Assembly (NCBI GenBank): GCA_018401875.1
Contig: JAGYJZ010000006.1
Coordinates: forward strand, 62,001 to 126,000
Direction of reading: 5' to 3'
Source of the DNA: Salibacteraceae bacterium
GTDB taxonomy: Bacteria; Bacteroidota; Bacteroidia; Flavobacteriales_G; Salibacteraceae
Length of the DNA stretch: 64,000 bases
Shown: in pieces, positions 53,313-62,209 of the stretch
How positions within the stretch are numbered: the first letter of the stretch is position 1
How the letters are laid out: each line of letters opens with the position of its first letter
The notes under the pieces: model-generated
The model's database searches: none
Seen by the model: only the letters and a program-made list of their open reading frames with translations
Told to the model about the DNA's origin: nothing
Made by a program: the position numbers and the translations under genes

Positions 53313-54338
53313 CTACGAAGCAAACAGTTTTTCCCACCACCGTGTTTTCGTGTTGGGAATTATTAACTCGATAATTAGAAGAATTAACGCTGGAAGCAAT
53401 AAATACTGAAAACGATCTTCGTAATCGGTGTAAATCTTCGTCCCAATTTCAACTTTTTCCATGCGTTCTACTTCATCAAAAATGTACGACATGCCGCTTT
53501 CAGCATTTGTGGCGCGAATAAAAATTCCACCCGTAACGGAAGCCAATTCAGCCAACATCTCCTCGTTGAGTTTTGTGACAACCGTGTTGCCTTCTTGATT
53601 TTGCTTGAAACCTAAGCGCTGACCGCGTGCGTAAATAGGAATCGGAGCACCTTCTGCTGACCCCATTCCTATGCTGTGAACCACCACTCCCTTTGAGGCT
53701 GCCTCTTCAGCCATCGAGATGCTCGCTTCTTCGTGGTTTTCGCCATCTGAAATGACAATGATCGATTTGGAGGTAGGGCTGTCAAAATCGAATGATTTTA
53801 AACACAGGGCGATCGCGTTTCCGATGTCTGTTCCTTGGGTGGCAATTAAATCGGGTTGGATGTTGCTCAGGAAAAGTTTGGCGGCAGAATAGTCGGTTGT
53901 AATTGGCAATTGCACGAAGGCTTCACCGGCAAACACCACAATACCAGCGCGATCTGATTTCAAGTACGTCAGCAATTCTTGTAAACTTCTCTTCGCCCGC
54001 TCGAGTCGATTGGGCGAGAGATCTTCTGCATTCATACTGTTTGAAATATCCAATGCGATCATCAGGTCAACGCCCTTGCGCTTTACTTCTTCTGTCTTTG
54101 AACCCAACTGCGGATTTGCAATGCCAATAATGAACGCTATAAGTGCCAAACTGTACACCGACAACTTGAGCCAGATTTTGGCCTTGCTGGCCAGGGGCAT
54201 GATTCGCTGTTGGATGTTCTCATCAATCGATGCACCCAGCTTTTTATTTCTTCTGCGGTGCCAAAACAGTTGACCAAGCCATAGCAAAGGCACAATCAGT
54301 AAGAGATAGAGCATGTATGGATGTTCAAACCTAAACAT
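53313..54338 (-). CDS. batB: BatB: von Willebrand factor A domain membrane protein
   Basis: The 341-residue protein has two N-terminal membrane helices (MLYLLLIVPLLWLGQLFW and LSVYSLALIAFIIGIA), a VWA domain with the MIDAS motif DLMIALDISNSMNAEDLSP (~100) and a matching DGEN aspartate (IIVISDGENHEEA), and a C-terminal helix (LLLPALILLIIELII). Metal binding by MIDAS mediates protein contacts. It overlaps batA by 8 bp and is followed by batC after 5 bp. It is an inner-membrane protein facing the periplasm or cytosol. Confidence 0.92.
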   Translation of the reverse strand: MFRFEHPYMLYLLLIVPLLWLGQLFWHRRRNKKLGASIDENIQQRIMPLASKAKIWLKLSVYSLALIAFIIGIANPQLGSKTEEVKRKGVDLMIALDISNSMNAEDLSPNRLERAKRSLQELLTYLKSDRAGIVVFAGEAFVQLPITTDYSAAKLFLSNIQPDLIATQGTDIGNAIALCLKSFDFDSPTSKSIIVISDGENHEEASISMAEEAASKGVVVHSIGMGSAEGAPIPIYARGQRLGFKQNQEGNTVVTKLNEEMLAELASVTGGIFIRATNAESGMSYIFDEVERMEKVEIGTKIYTDYEDRFQYLLLPALILLIIELIIPNTKTRWWEKLFAS

Positions 54339-55332
54339 GGGTTGTCATACTTTTAAAGAGTGTTTTTCTCAAGATCAATTCAGTCATCAACAACCCTAAC
54401 GCCAACAACGCGAGTGGGAAGAATTCTTCGTATTTCTTTTCGTATTGGGTTTCTTCGATCACCGTTTTCTCCATCTGATCGATTTCGGCATAAATTGATT
54501 CCAAAGAGGCGTTATCCGTTGCTCTGAAGTATTTACCATTCGTGAGTTCAGCGATGCTGGTCAATGTTTTTTCGTCAATATTGACGTCCATATTCTGATA
54601 CCTAATGCGGCCAAACATGTCTTGCACAGGCATCGGAGCTTGGCCTTTGGTGCCAACGCCAATGGTGTAAACTTTTACCCCAAACGTTGCCGCAATTTCA
54701 GCTGCCGTAAGCGGTGGAATCGAGCCCATGTTGCTTTCTCCGTCCGTCAATAGTATCACCACTTTGCTCTTGGCTGTGGATTCTTTCAAGCGATTCACAG
54801 CGTTGGCCAATCCCATTCCAATGGCCGTTCCATCGGTCACCATCCCGTTTTCGAGTTGCTCAAAGAGATTGATGAGTTTGTCGTGATCGGTGGTTAAAGG
54901 ACATTGCGTAAAACTTTCTCCGCTGTAAACGACCAACCCGATGCGGTCCTCGTTGCGGTTTTTGATGAATTCTATCGCCACTTCTTTAGCGGCTTCAAGT
55001 CGGTTGGGTTCAAAATCGCGGGCGAGCATGCTGCTCGAAATATCAAAGGCGATAACGATATCAATTCCCTCTGTTTTTACGTCTTGCCAGCTGCTGCTCG
55101 ATTGTGGCCGAGCCAGTGCCACGATGATGGCTGAAATGGCCAACAACCGCAGTGCAAAAAGCATGTGATGCAGCTTTGATTTCCAACCGGTTTTTCCCTT
55201 GAAAAACTGGGCGGTCGAATACCCCACCACGGCCTGTCGCTTCCAATACTTTAGCACGTACCAGAGCACCAGTAAAGGAATGACAACCAATGCACATAAA
55301 AAATTGATATGTGCAAATTCCCAATCAGCCAT
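54331..55332 (-). CDS. batA: BatA: von Willebrand factor A domain membrane protein
   Basis: The 333-residue protein is a sibling of BatB: helices at ~10-28 and ~55-75, a VWA domain with IDIVIAFDISSSMLARDFEP (MIDAS) and VVILLTDGESNMGSI, and a C-terminal helix (EFFPLALLALGLLMTELIL). It probably forms a heteromeric complex with BatB. It overlaps the upstream ORF and batB by 8 bp at each side, a sign of tight translational coupling in the operon. Confidence 0.92.
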   Translation of the reverse strand: MADWEFAHINFLCALVVIPLLVLWYVLKYWKRQAVVGYSTAQFFKGKTGWKSKLHHMLFALRLLAISAIIVALARPQSSSSWQDVKTEGIDIVIAFDISSSMLARDFEPNRLEAAKEVAIEFIKNRNEDRIGLVVYSGESFTQCPLTTDHDKLINLFEQLENGMVTDGTAIGMGLANAVNRLKESTAKSKVVILLTDGESNMGSIPPLTAAEIAATFGVKVYTIGVGTKGQAPMPVQDMFGRIRYQNMDVNIDEKTLTSIAELTNGKYFRATDNASLESIYAEIDQMEKTVIEETQYEKKYEEFFPLALLALGLLMTELILRKTLFKSMTTHV

Positions 55333-56269
55333 GGTGATTTTCTGTTGTCTGATTTTGCTGCGATGATGTTACTTCTACGAAACGCTTAACGATCGAAAAA
55401 TTGAGTTCATTCTCACTACCAACTGGACTTTCCTTAGCGAATTTCACCAAATCGGAAAGAAAGAGCAGCTGTTTCACTTTTCCGATTTGCTCTACTGAAA
55501 TTTCTGGATTATGGCGCAGCGATCGTATGATTTCGTCAGTGGTTTGTTCTAAGGCTGGAATGAAAAAATGAAACTCGATGTACTCCCTCAGAATGTAACT
55601 CAGCTTTGAGTAGTATGCCTTTATTTTTCCTGCTTGCCATAGTTTTTCTTCGTGCAGCTTATCCAGCCTTTCCAGCGCTGTTTCAAACGCAGGTTTGGTA
55701 GGAACAACAATTTCTTTTTCCGGCTTTGGCTTTTTCTGCGATAATTTGAATACCACAAACGTGATCAAAGCGATGAGTGCGATTGCAATGGCAATCCAAG
55801 TCCAGTTTTCCTGCAGCCATTCTTTCAACGAGAATGGCACTTCCTCAATTTCCATAATGTCGATGATGCCTTTGGCGGTGTCTATATCGATGGTTTGCAC
55901 GGCAATTAAAAATGGGTTTGACGCGATGGTGTCGCCATTGATGATTCCAATGCGCGGTGAAATAGGGAAGTAGCCCGAATCGAAACTTGTAATGGTAAAC
56001 GACTGCTTGAGAATGCGCTGCTCGAGTTGGGTGCCTTCAAAACTTGTGTCAATTATACTTCGTTCGAGCACTTCAATCTGGGTAATCAATGTGTCTTCGA
56101 TCAGCGGTAAGATCATGGTGTCACTGGCAGCGCCCTTCATCACCACCGTCATGGTCATTTGCTCACCAATCAGCATGCTTTCTCGATCGGTGCTAATTTC
56201 CAGCGACCGCTCTTGCGCACGACTTGCGAATTGAACGCACAACAAGGCTATGAGCACTATCCACCTCAT
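55325..56269 (-). CDS. Bat-operon membrane protein of unknown function
   Basis: The 314-residue protein has a signal peptide (to ~18, ASRAQ), an Ig-like BatD-N-type domain (LEISTDRESMLIGEQMTMTVVMKGA ... IIDTSFEGTQLEQRILKQSFTITSFDSGYFPISP), one membrane helix (NWTWIAIAIALIALITFVVFKL, ~155-175) and a cytosolic helical tail with ALERLDKLHEEKLWQAGKIKAYYSKLSYILREYIE. The tail resembles the one in the DUF4381-type proteins seen in Bat operons. It overlaps both neighbours by 4-8 bp. Its exact role in the complex is unknown. Confidence 0.82.
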   Translation of the reverse strand: MRWIVLIALLCVQFASRAQERSLEISTDRESMLIGEQMTMTVVMKGAASDTMILPLIEDTLITQIEVLERSIIDTSFEGTQLEQRILKQSFTITSFDSGYFPISPRIGIINGDTIASNPFLIAVQTIDIDTAKGIIDIMEIEEVPFSLKEWLQENWTWIAIAIALIALITFVVFKLSQKKPKPEKEIVVPTKPAFETALERLDKLHEEKLWQAGKIKAYYSKLSYILREYIEFHFFIPALEQTTDEIIRSLRHNPEISVEQIGKVKQLLFLSDLVKFAKESPVGSENELNFSIVKRFVEVTSSQQNQTTENHHG

Positions 56270-57141
56270 CGTTTTGATTCTCGTTTTTTAAACAGTTGCA
56301 TCAGCGGTTGCACATAGCTTCTGTTGGTGTATAAATGCGTATAATCGATTCCGCTCTTGCGCAATAATTCTTCTGTTTCGAGGATTTTTTTATCTCGATT
56401 TCGCTTGTAATTGGCGCGCACTTCTTTGTCAGAGGTATCTACCCAAAATGTTTGTCCTGATTCGTAGTCTTTGATCGGCACCAATCCTAAATCGGGGAGC
56501 GTTTCTTCGGCAATATCCTTGGTTAAAAGTGTAACAAAGTCGTGTTTGCGCTTCGCAATTCTTAGTGGCTTTTCGTAATCTGAATCCAGCATGTCGGAAA
56601 TCAAAAAGGCGATGCTCCGTTTTTTCGTCACGTTGTTAAAGAAACTCAGGGCTTCTTTGATGTTCGTGCCCGTGCTGATCGGCTCAAAATCGATTAATTC
56701 GCGGATTATTCGAAGAATATGGCTTTTGCCTTTTTTAGGAGGAATGTATTTTTCGATGCGGTCGCTGAATAGAATTACTCCAATTTTGTCGTTGTTCTGA
56801 ACGGCTGAAAACGCCAATACAGCCGCTACTTCGGTGATCATTTCACGCTTGAGCATCGACTTTGATCCAAAATTTTCTGACGCGCTCACATCCACGATGA
56901 GCATCATGGTGATCTCTCGTTCTTCCTCAAACACTTTAACGTACGGGTGGTTTAACCGTGCAGTCACGTTCCAATCGATGCTTCGAATGGGATCGCCAGG
57001 CATGTATTCGCGCACTTCGCTGAACGCCATACCGCGGCCTTTGAAGGCAGAATGGTATTCGCCCGAGAAGATTTGATTGCTCAATCCCCTCGTTTTTATT
57101 TCAATTTTCCGTACTCGTTTTAATAATTCTGAGGTTTCCAT
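56266..57141 (-). CDS. DUF58 domain-containing protein
   Basis: The 291-residue protein has the DUF58 features: YHSAFKGRGMAFSEVREYMPGDPIRSIDWNVTARLNHPYVKVFEEEREITMMLIVDVSASENFG, where the DVSAS resembles a VWA MIDAS, and KGKSHILRIIREL. DUF58 proteins accompany MoxR ATPases and probably are their partner or client. It follows moxR by 58 bp and overlaps the next gene by 4 bp. It is soluble, since no membrane segment is visible. Confidence 0.9.
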   Translation of the reverse strand: METSELLKRVRKIEIKTRGLSNQIFSGEYHSAFKGRGMAFSEVREYMPGDPIRSIDWNVTARLNHPYVKVFEEEREITMMLIVDVSASENFGSKSMLKREMITEVAAVLAFSAVQNNDKIGVILFSDRIEKYIPPKKGKSHILRIIRELIDFEPISTGTNIKEALSFFNNVTKKRSIAFLISDMLDSDYEKPLRIAKRKHDFVTLLTKDIAEETLPDLGLVPIKDYESGQTFWVDTSDKEVRANYKRNRDKKILETEELLRKSGIDYTHLYTNRSYVQPLMQLFKKRESKR

Positions 57142-57199
57142 TACATCGCTTTGCGTTTAGATAAAAGTCTTTAGAGTAAAACTTGGTCTCATCGCGCGG

Positions 57200-58198
57200 T
57201 TATGGCACTTCTACTTTATTCAGAATTTCATCGATGATGTTTTCACTGGTAATGTTTTCTGCTTCTGCTTCGTAGGTCAATCCGATGCGGTGCCTCAACA
57301 CATCTTTGCAGATGGCGCGCACATCTTCAGGAATCACATATCCTCTGCGTTTGATAAAGGCATACGCCTTCGAAGCAAGGGCCAAGTTGATGCTCGCTCT
57401 TGGCGATCCACCAAAGTTGATCAAGTCTTTGAAGTGCGGCATGCCAAAATCTTCAGGCTTTCGTGTTGCGAATACAATGTCAACAATGTATTGCTCGATC
57501 TTTTCATCCATGTACACTTCACGCACCACTTGGCGAGCTTTTAAAATATCATCGGTGGAAAGCACTTTCTGAGGCATCGGAATTTCGGTTTGCGAAATGT
57601 TTTGTCGGATGATCAGTTTCTCTTCTTCCATTTTAGGATAATCGAGCACTACTTTCAGCATGAATCGGTCAACTTGCGCTTCGGGAAGGGGATATGTTCC
57701 TTCTTGCTCTACAGGGTTTTGTGTGGCCAACACCAAGAAGGGTTTGGGAAGTGCAAATGTTTCGTCACCGATGGTCACTTGCTTTTCTTGCATGGCTTCG
57801 AGCAGTGCGCTCTGCACTTTTGCCGGTGCGCGGTTGATCTCGTCAGCCAACACGAAATTGGCAAACAACGGACCTTTTCTAACGGTGAATTCGTCTTTTT
57901 TTACTTGGTAAATCTGCGTACCGATGAGGTCGGCAGGCAAGAGGTCGGGGGTGAATTGAAGCCGACTAAAGTCGGCATGAATGGTAGAAGCCAATGATTT
58001 TATGGCCAGGGTTTTTGCCAATCCGGGAACACCTTCAAGCAAAATATGACCATTTGATAGCAGGCAAATAATCATGCGGTCGATCATGTATTTCTGCCCA
58101 ATGATGGCCTTGTCCATTTCGCGATTGATCAGCTCAATGAAGGCACTTTCCTTTTCAATCTTTTCGTTCAGCGCTCTGATATCAGTTGCAGTTTCCAT
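57200..58198 (-). CDS. MoxR-family AAA+ ATPase
   Basis: The 332-residue protein has Walker A GVPGLAKT, Walker B VLADEINRAPAK and the MoxR sensor regions VLATQNPVEQEGTYPLPEAQVDRFMLKV. It is the first gene of the eight-gene aerotolerance operon (MoxR, DUF58, BatX, BatA-E). MoxR ATPases act as chaperones that load or remodel VWA-domain partners with metal. The start ATG at 58198 gives a typical N-terminal helix. The upstream region (58199-58380) is intergenic, shared with the divergent MazG-like gene. Confidence 0.94.
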   Translation of the reverse strand: METATDIRALNEKIEKESAFIELINREMDKAIIGQKYMIDRMIICLLSNGHILLEGVPGLAKTLAIKSLASTIHADFSRLQFTPDLLPADLIGTQIYQVKKDEFTVRKGPLFANFVLADEINRAPAKVQSALLEAMQEKQVTIGDETFALPKPFLVLATQNPVEQEGTYPLPEAQVDRFMLKVVLDYPKMEEEKLIIRQNISQTEIPMPQKVLSTDDILKARQVVREVYMDEKIEQYIVDIVFATRKPEDFGMPHFKDLINFGGSPRASINLALASKAYAFIKRRGYVIPEDVRAICKDVLRHRIGLTYEAEAENITSENIIDEILNKVEVP

Positions 58199-58380
58199 GT
58201 ATTTAGGTTTTCAACAATTTGTTTCATTTGAAGACACGCGAAAATGTTAATAAACGCGCCCGTTTGGAGTGCATCCGCTGTTAAACAATGTTAAGAACTA
58301 ATCATCGCTGAATGCCTTGATAAATCAGGGGTTCTATTATTTTTCGAGCCTCAAAATTTTGAAAAATTTAACGTTCAAAA

Positions 58381-58797
58381 ATGGCTGAAATTAAACGGAA
58401 CGACATGCTGCTTTCAGAGGTGATAAATCATGTGAAGGATTTTCATAATGCTTTCAATATCAAGAACAATGAATCGCCCACGGTGGAAGTGGATGAGAAG
58501 TCGGTGTTACTGCGTTATAAACTGATGCGCGAAGAGAATGAAGAATACCTCGAAGCAGCGCAAAATGGCGATTTGGTGGAAGTGGCCGATGCCCTTGGCG
58601 ATATGCTGTATATTTTGTGTGGAACGATTTTGAGCCACGGCATGCAGCATAAAATCGCAGAAGTATTTGAAGAAATCCAACGGAGCAACATGAGCAAGTT
58701 GGACAAAAACGGGCAGCCGATCTACCGTGAGGATGGAAAAGTGATGAAAAGCGACCTTTATTTTAAGCCGAACATTAAGGAAATTCTAACGCGATGA
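58381..58797 (+). CDS. MazG-like nucleotide pyrophosphohydrolase
   Basis: The 138-residue protein has the all-alpha NTP-PPase metal sites: EENEEYLEA (EExxE) and EVADALGDMLYILCG (ExxD). It hydrolyses nucleoside triphosphates, perhaps house-cleaning modified ones, or acts in histidine-like metabolism; the C-terminal extension (NGQPIYREDGKVMKSDLYFKPNIKEIL) resembles the phosphoribosyl-ATP pyrophosphohydrolase-like group in Bacteroidota. It overlaps ribH by 12 bp at the 3' end (convergent). Confidence 0.9.
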   Translation: MAEIKRNDMLLSEVINHVKDFHNAFNIKNNESPTVEVDEKSVLLRYKLMREENEEYLEAAQNGDLVEVADALGDMLYILCGTILSHGMQHKIAEVFEEIQRSNMSKLDKNGQPIYREDGKVMKSDLYFKPNIKEILTR

Positions 58798-59283
58798 AGG
58801 CATGGAATCGCGCAGGTGAAGCATTCTTAATGCAGTAACAGCGGCTTCGGTTCCTTTGTTGCCGTGTATTCCTCCGCTTCGGGCCCGCGACTGCTCTATG
58901 GTGTCGTCTGTGAGCACGCCAAAGATTACAGGCACGTTGTGTTTGATTGAAACGTCTTTAATGCCTTGCGATACGGCTTGGCATACATAGTCAAAGTGTG
59001 CAGTTTCTCCTCTGATCACCGAACCCAGGCAGATCACGGCATCGGCCTTGAATCGCTCAATCGCCCATTGTGCTCCGAGCGGAAGCTCAAAGCTACCGGG
59101 AACCTCAAAGGTTTTCATGTGGTGCGCAGGAACATCGGCATTAATGAGCAAATCCATCGCTCCGTCAAGCAAGCCGTCCGTAATTTCTTCGTTCCATTCG
59201 GCTTTTACAATAGCAATCTTCCATTTCTCATTCACCTTTGGCAGGTGCTGAAAATCAGAAAGATTTTTATTGATTGTTGCCAT
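58786..59283 (-). CDS. ribH: 6,7-dimethyl-8-ribityllumazine synthase
   Basis: The 165-residue protein has IAIVKAEWNEEITDGLL, FEVPGSFELPLGAQW, AVICLGSVIRGETAHFDYVCQAVSQGI (the active-site histidine region) and VPVIFGVLTDDTIEQSRARSG, all of ribH. It condenses the ribityl-uracil and dihydroxybutanone phosphate in riboflavin synthesis and assembles as a pentamer or icosahedron. It overlaps the upstream TPR gene by 1 bp. Confidence 0.96.
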   Translation of the reverse strand: MATINKNLSDFQHLPKVNEKWKIAIVKAEWNEEITDGLLDGAMDLLINADVPAHHMKTFEVPGSFELPLGAQWAIERFKADAVICLGSVIRGETAHFDYVCQAVSQGIKDVSIKHNVPVIFGVLTDDTIEQSRARSGGIHGNKGTEAAVTALRMLHLRDSMPSSR

Positions 59284-59963
59284 TATTTTTTCGCGAGACC
59301 TTCAGCGCGAGCGATAAACTTTTCGATCTGCTGACCTTCGTTGCTGTTGGGGTATTCTGCTTTGATGCGGTTATACAGTTCGAGCGCATCGCTGAAATCG
59401 CCCACCTCTTCATAGGTGCGTGCCGCCTTCATCAAATAGATGGGAGTCGTTAAATCGTTGGTTGAATGATCAAAAGCACTTTCGTAATAGCTGATCGCCT
59501 TGTCTACTTCGCCCAATTCCATGTAGGCATCGCCTGTGGCACCAAGTGCTAAGGCACATACCATGATGTCGCTGCAGTCATAGTCTTCCAAGTATTGAAT
59601 GGCTTCTTCGTATTGGCCCAATCGCAAATAGGAAATACCAGCGTAGTAGCTGGCCAAGTTGGCCGTTTCTGTGATGCCGTAATTATCAATGATGTCTAAG
59701 AAGCCGTAAGCAACGTCATTGCCATACAGCGCTTGGTCGAGGCTGTCATTCGCAAATGCCTTCTGCGCTTGCCAAATTTGCTCTTGCGCCTCCACTTCTT
59801 GTGGTTGGAGGTAAAAGTTCTTGTAGGCAAAGTATGACGCCAGCATCAGCACGATGGCACCAACGATAATCGTTAAACTTTTCTGGTTTTCTACAACCCA
59901 ATGTTCGGTCTTCGAGTAAACTTCTTCTACGTCTACAATTATTTCTTCCTGATCTTTCGCCAT
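59283..59963 (-). CDS. TPR membrane protein
   Basis: The true start is the ATG at 59963 (MAKDQEEIIVDVEEVYSKTEHWVVEN); the track begins 24 codons earlier. The 226-residue protein has a membrane helix (LTIIVGAIVLMLASYFAYKNFY, ~30-51) and TPR-type units in a periplasmic domain (YYAGISYLRLGQYEEAIQYLEDY, GDAYMELGEVDKAISYYESAF, LMKAARTYEEVGDFSDALELYNRI). This matches the Bacteroidota YfgM/TPR family, probably linked to envelope protein folding; function is inferred. It sits in an operon with ribH. Confidence 0.87.
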   Translation of the reverse strand: MAKDQEEIIVDVEEVYSKTEHWVVENQKSLTIIVGAIVLMLASYFAYKNFYLQPQEVEAQEQIWQAQKAFANDSLDQALYGNDVAYGFLDIIDNYGITETANLASYYAGISYLRLGQYEEAIQYLEDYDCSDIMVCALALGATGDAYMELGEVDKAISYYESAFDHSTNDLTTPIYLMKAARTYEEVGDFSDALELYNRIKAEYPNSNEGQQIEKFIARAEGLAKK

Positions 59964-60039
59964 TGTTACCCTTAAAAATGAGGCTGCAAATATATTTTTT
60001 TTAAGACAGTTCGCACACTGTCTTCTTCTGGTCAAATTC

Positions 60040-60047
60040 TACCTTTG
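60040..60047 (+). promoter_or_regulatory. candidate -7 box upstream of recF
   Basis: TACCTTTG, matching TAnnTTTG, lies 7 bases before the recF ATG at 60055. The close spacing would give a near-leaderless message if transcription starts a few bases later. No clear TTG at the -33 position was seen. Confidence 0.35.
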
Positions 60048-60054
60048 AACGCTT

Positions 60055-61158
60055 ATGCATTTATCAGAACTCAGCATCGTCAATTTTAAGAACATTCAAG
60101 ACGCACATTTTGAGTTGTCAGAGAAGGTTAACTGCTTCCTAGGAAACAATGGTGCGGGCAAAACCACGGTGTTGGATGCCATTTATTACCTCTCGTTTTG
60201 CAAAAGTTTTTTTAATCCGATCGATTCGCAAAACATCCGTCATGACGAAGGATATTTTGTGCTTGACGGAAAGTTTTTTTTAGAAGGTGAGTCGGAAAGG
60301 GTGTTTTGTGGCTTGAAACGCAACGAGAAAAAGAAGTTCAAGCGCAACCAAAAAGAATACGATCGCTTGGCCGACCACATTGGGGTGATTCCATTGGTGA
60401 TGATCGCACCATCTGATACGGCATTGATCAGAGAAGGAAGCGACATGAGGCGTAAGTTTATGGATGGGATTATTTCGCAGTACAACAAGTCGTATTTAGA
60501 TACACTTCTTCATTACAATCGCCTACTGGCTCAGCGCAACGCCATGCTCAAACACCAATGGGCAGAAGGAAAATACGATACTACAAGCCTCGAAGTATTT
60601 GACGAGCAATTGCACGCCCATGGCACCGAACTTCACCTTGAGCGCAAACGATTCTTAGAAGGTTACTTGCCCATTTTTTCGAATTTCTACCGACTCATTT
60701 CCGGTGGTGCAGAAGAAGTAACCATCGTCTATCAAAGTCAATTGGATGAAGCTCCGCTGCTCAATTTACTCACAGAGCATCGAAAGCGAGACTACCGCGC
60801 GCAATACACCACCCAAGGAATTCACAAGGATGATTTGGAATTCAACATCGGTGACTATCCGCTAAAGAAATTTGGCAGTCAAGGGCAGAAGAAAAGCTTC
60901 GTGACGAGTTTACGCTTGGCGCAATTTGATTATTTGAAGGAATTGAAACAGCGCAAGCCCATTTTGTTGCTTGACGACATTTTCGATAAACTGGACGACC
61001 ACCGTGTGGCGGCATTGATGAAGTTGGTGAGCGAAGAGCACTTCGGTCAAATTTTTATTACCGATGCCAACCTGCACCGCGTTCCTGATTTGTTTAAAGA
61101 TCAGAATGTGCCGTTGAAAAAATTTGTGGTCGACAAAGGGGCAATTGACCAACTTTGA
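60055..61158 (+). CDS. recF: DNA replication and repair protein RecF
   Basis: The 367-residue protein has Walker A GNNGAGKT (residues ~30-37), the RecF-type MIAPSDTALIREGSDMRRKFMDGII and signature/Walker B sets (GSQGQKKSFVTSLRLAQFDYL, PILLLDDIFDKLDDHR), and the switch ITDAN. RecF loads RecA at gapped DNA with RecO and RecR. The normal length is present. It is followed 3 bp later by a DUF721 gene, the usual Bacteroidota order. Confidence 0.96.
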   Translation: MHLSELSIVNFKNIQDAHFELSEKVNCFLGNNGAGKTTVLDAIYYLSFCKSFFNPIDSQNIRHDEGYFVLDGKFFLEGESERVFCGLKRNEKKKFKRNQKEYDRLADHIGVIPLVMIAPSDTALIREGSDMRRKFMDGIISQYNKSYLDTLLHYNRLLAQRNAMLKHQWAEGKYDTTSLEVFDEQLHAHGTELHLERKRFLEGYLPIFSNFYRLISGGAEEVTIVYQSQLDEAPLLNLLTEHRKRDYRAQYTTQGIHKDDLEFNIGDYPLKKFGSQGQKKSFVTSLRLAQFDYLKELKQRKPILLLDDIFDKLDDHRVAALMKLVSEEHFGQIFITDANLHRVPDLFKDQNVPLKKFVVDKGAIDQL

Positions 61159-61161
61159 TGC

Positions 61162-61473
61162 ATGGGGCTCTACGATCAACATAAAAGAAAGAACAACCAA
61201 GAAAGCCTGGGGCAGGTGATTGAGCGCATGCTGCGGGTGTATCGACTCAAAAGCGGACTCACAGAAATCACCCTGAAAAGCGACTGGGAAAAAATTGTTG
61301 GTCCCGCCATAGCCGGCCGCACAGACGACATCATCTTGAGGGGCGGAAAACTTATCTTAAAGCTCAGTTCAGCCGCCCTGCGGCAAGAATTGCACTACCA
61401 GCGCGAAGACATCGTGCGAAACGTAAATGCGCATTTAGGCGAAGAGGTGGTGAAGGAAGTGCTGCTGCAGTAG
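61162..61473 (+). CDS. DUF721/DciA-like protein
   Basis: The 103-residue protein (opening KNNQESLGQVIERMLRVYRLKSGLTEI; conserved SDWEKIVGPAIAGRTDDI and LRQELHYQREDIVRNVNAHLGEEVV) matches DUF721, which includes DciA, the loader of the replicative helicase in bacteria without DnaC. It is a small basic protein with a central alpha-beta DciA-like part. The 3-bp gap after recF implies co-expression; the pairing supports a DNA-replication role. Confidence 0.9.
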   Translation: MGLYDQHKRKNNQESLGQVIERMLRVYRLKSGLTEITLKSDWEKIVGPAIAGRTDDIILRGGKLILKLSSAALRQELHYQREDIVRNVNAHLGEEVVKEVLLQ

Positions 61474-61574
61474 CGGTTCGAGTTTCAAGGCTTAGGAGAT
61501 TTATAATTTATAATTCATGATTTATAATTGGACTTCGAGCATACCACAATGTTGAATCAAATCGCGAACTCCAA

Positions 61575-61595
61575 AACCACGAACCACGAACCACG
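61575..61595. repeat. tandem AACCACG x3
   Basis: Three perfect 7-base units (AACCACG), followed by a partial AACCA, sit just before repeat copy 1. They are probably slippage products or part of a repeat array. Confidence 0.85.
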
Positions 61596-61599
61596 AACC

Positions 61600-61731
61600 A
61601 ACCAACCCAAGCAAACATAAGCCAAAGCATTTTTAGAGCCAAGCCTTTTTTTGATGGTGGCAATAACTGGCGCAACTATAAAACTTTTAAGATGGCGCAT
61701 GTCAAAATGGGGTGTGCCACTGCGCGCGAGG
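61600..61731 (+). repeat. structured direct repeat, copy 1
   Basis: About 130 bp, from ACCAACCCAA through ACATAAGCCAAAGCATTTTTAG, GGCAATAACTGGCGCAACTATAAA and ATGGGGTGTGCCACT, recur at 62637-62760 in the same orientation with roughly 80% identity by eye. The inverted arms are degenerate in this copy (GATGGCGCA / TGTGCCACT). It does not code for protein. Confidence 0.75.
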
Positions 61732-61897
61732 AAAAAAATCGAACAAAATTTCAACGCGTGATGCGCCACTCGCCTAAAGGTTCGCGGCTAAAAAACGTGC
61801 GATATTCGAAGGCCGCTTCGGTCAAAAGTAAAACTAATCGTTGAGAAAATACTATCCAACGGAGCCGTGACACTTAAGCATGTTTCTTCAGTCGCTG

Positions 61898-62209
61898 TTA
61901 GCCAAAGTGCTTTTTTATTTCTTTTTCTATCGAGTCAGGGTCTTGCCGATTATCGATTAATGTAACAATGAAAATTGAGTCTTCTGCTATTTTGTAAAGA
62001 ATGGATGTCTGTTTGGTAATAATAAGTTTTCTCAATTCAGGGCGCACTTCACTTTTTGGAAATCCTTCTGGGTTGGATTCTAAAGCTTTAAGTCGTTCAG
62101 TAAACTTTTGAATGAACTTTTCTTTTGTCTTTAGCGACCATTTTTCTTCTAAGAAGTCCAAAAGCAAATTAGTCTTATAGGCAGCAAGGGTAGAAAGACG
62201 AATATTCAT
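61898..62209 (-). CDS. RelE/ParE-family toxin of a type II toxin-antitoxin system
   Basis: The 103-residue protein has the ParE/RelE-type layout: NIRLSTLAAYKTNLLLDFLEEKWSLKTKEKFIQKFTERLKALESNPEGFPKSEVRPELRKLIITKQTSILYKIAEDSIFIVTLIDNRQDP, with the C-terminal strand and the RQdP end typical of ParE-like toxins. ParE poisons gyrase, RelE cuts mRNA; which applies cannot be told. It overlaps the antitoxin gene by 4 bp (ATGA) and follows it on the minus strand. Repeats bracket the pair. Confidence 0.82.
   Translation of the reverse strand: MNIRLSTLAAYKTNLLLDFLEEKWSLKTKEKFIQKFTERLKALESNPEGFPKSEVRPELRKLIITKQTSILYKIAEDSIFIVTLIDNRQDPDSIEKEIKKHFG

Larger units (their letters stand above)
61474..61897. 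other. gene-poor stretch with AT-rich and repeat DNA
   Basis: No ORF in this 424-bp stretch resembles a protein (the 61557-61769 minus-strand ORF is repeat DNA). It holds two copies of GATTTATAATT (61498-61508 and 61519-61529), the AACCACG triplicate, and the first copy of the structured repeat. Confidence 0.6.

Noticed and set aside
61557-61769. Minus-strand 70-codon ORF in the repeat copy
   Set aside because: It spans the repeat and tandem DNA, has no protein-like pattern and no counterpart frame in repeat copy 2.
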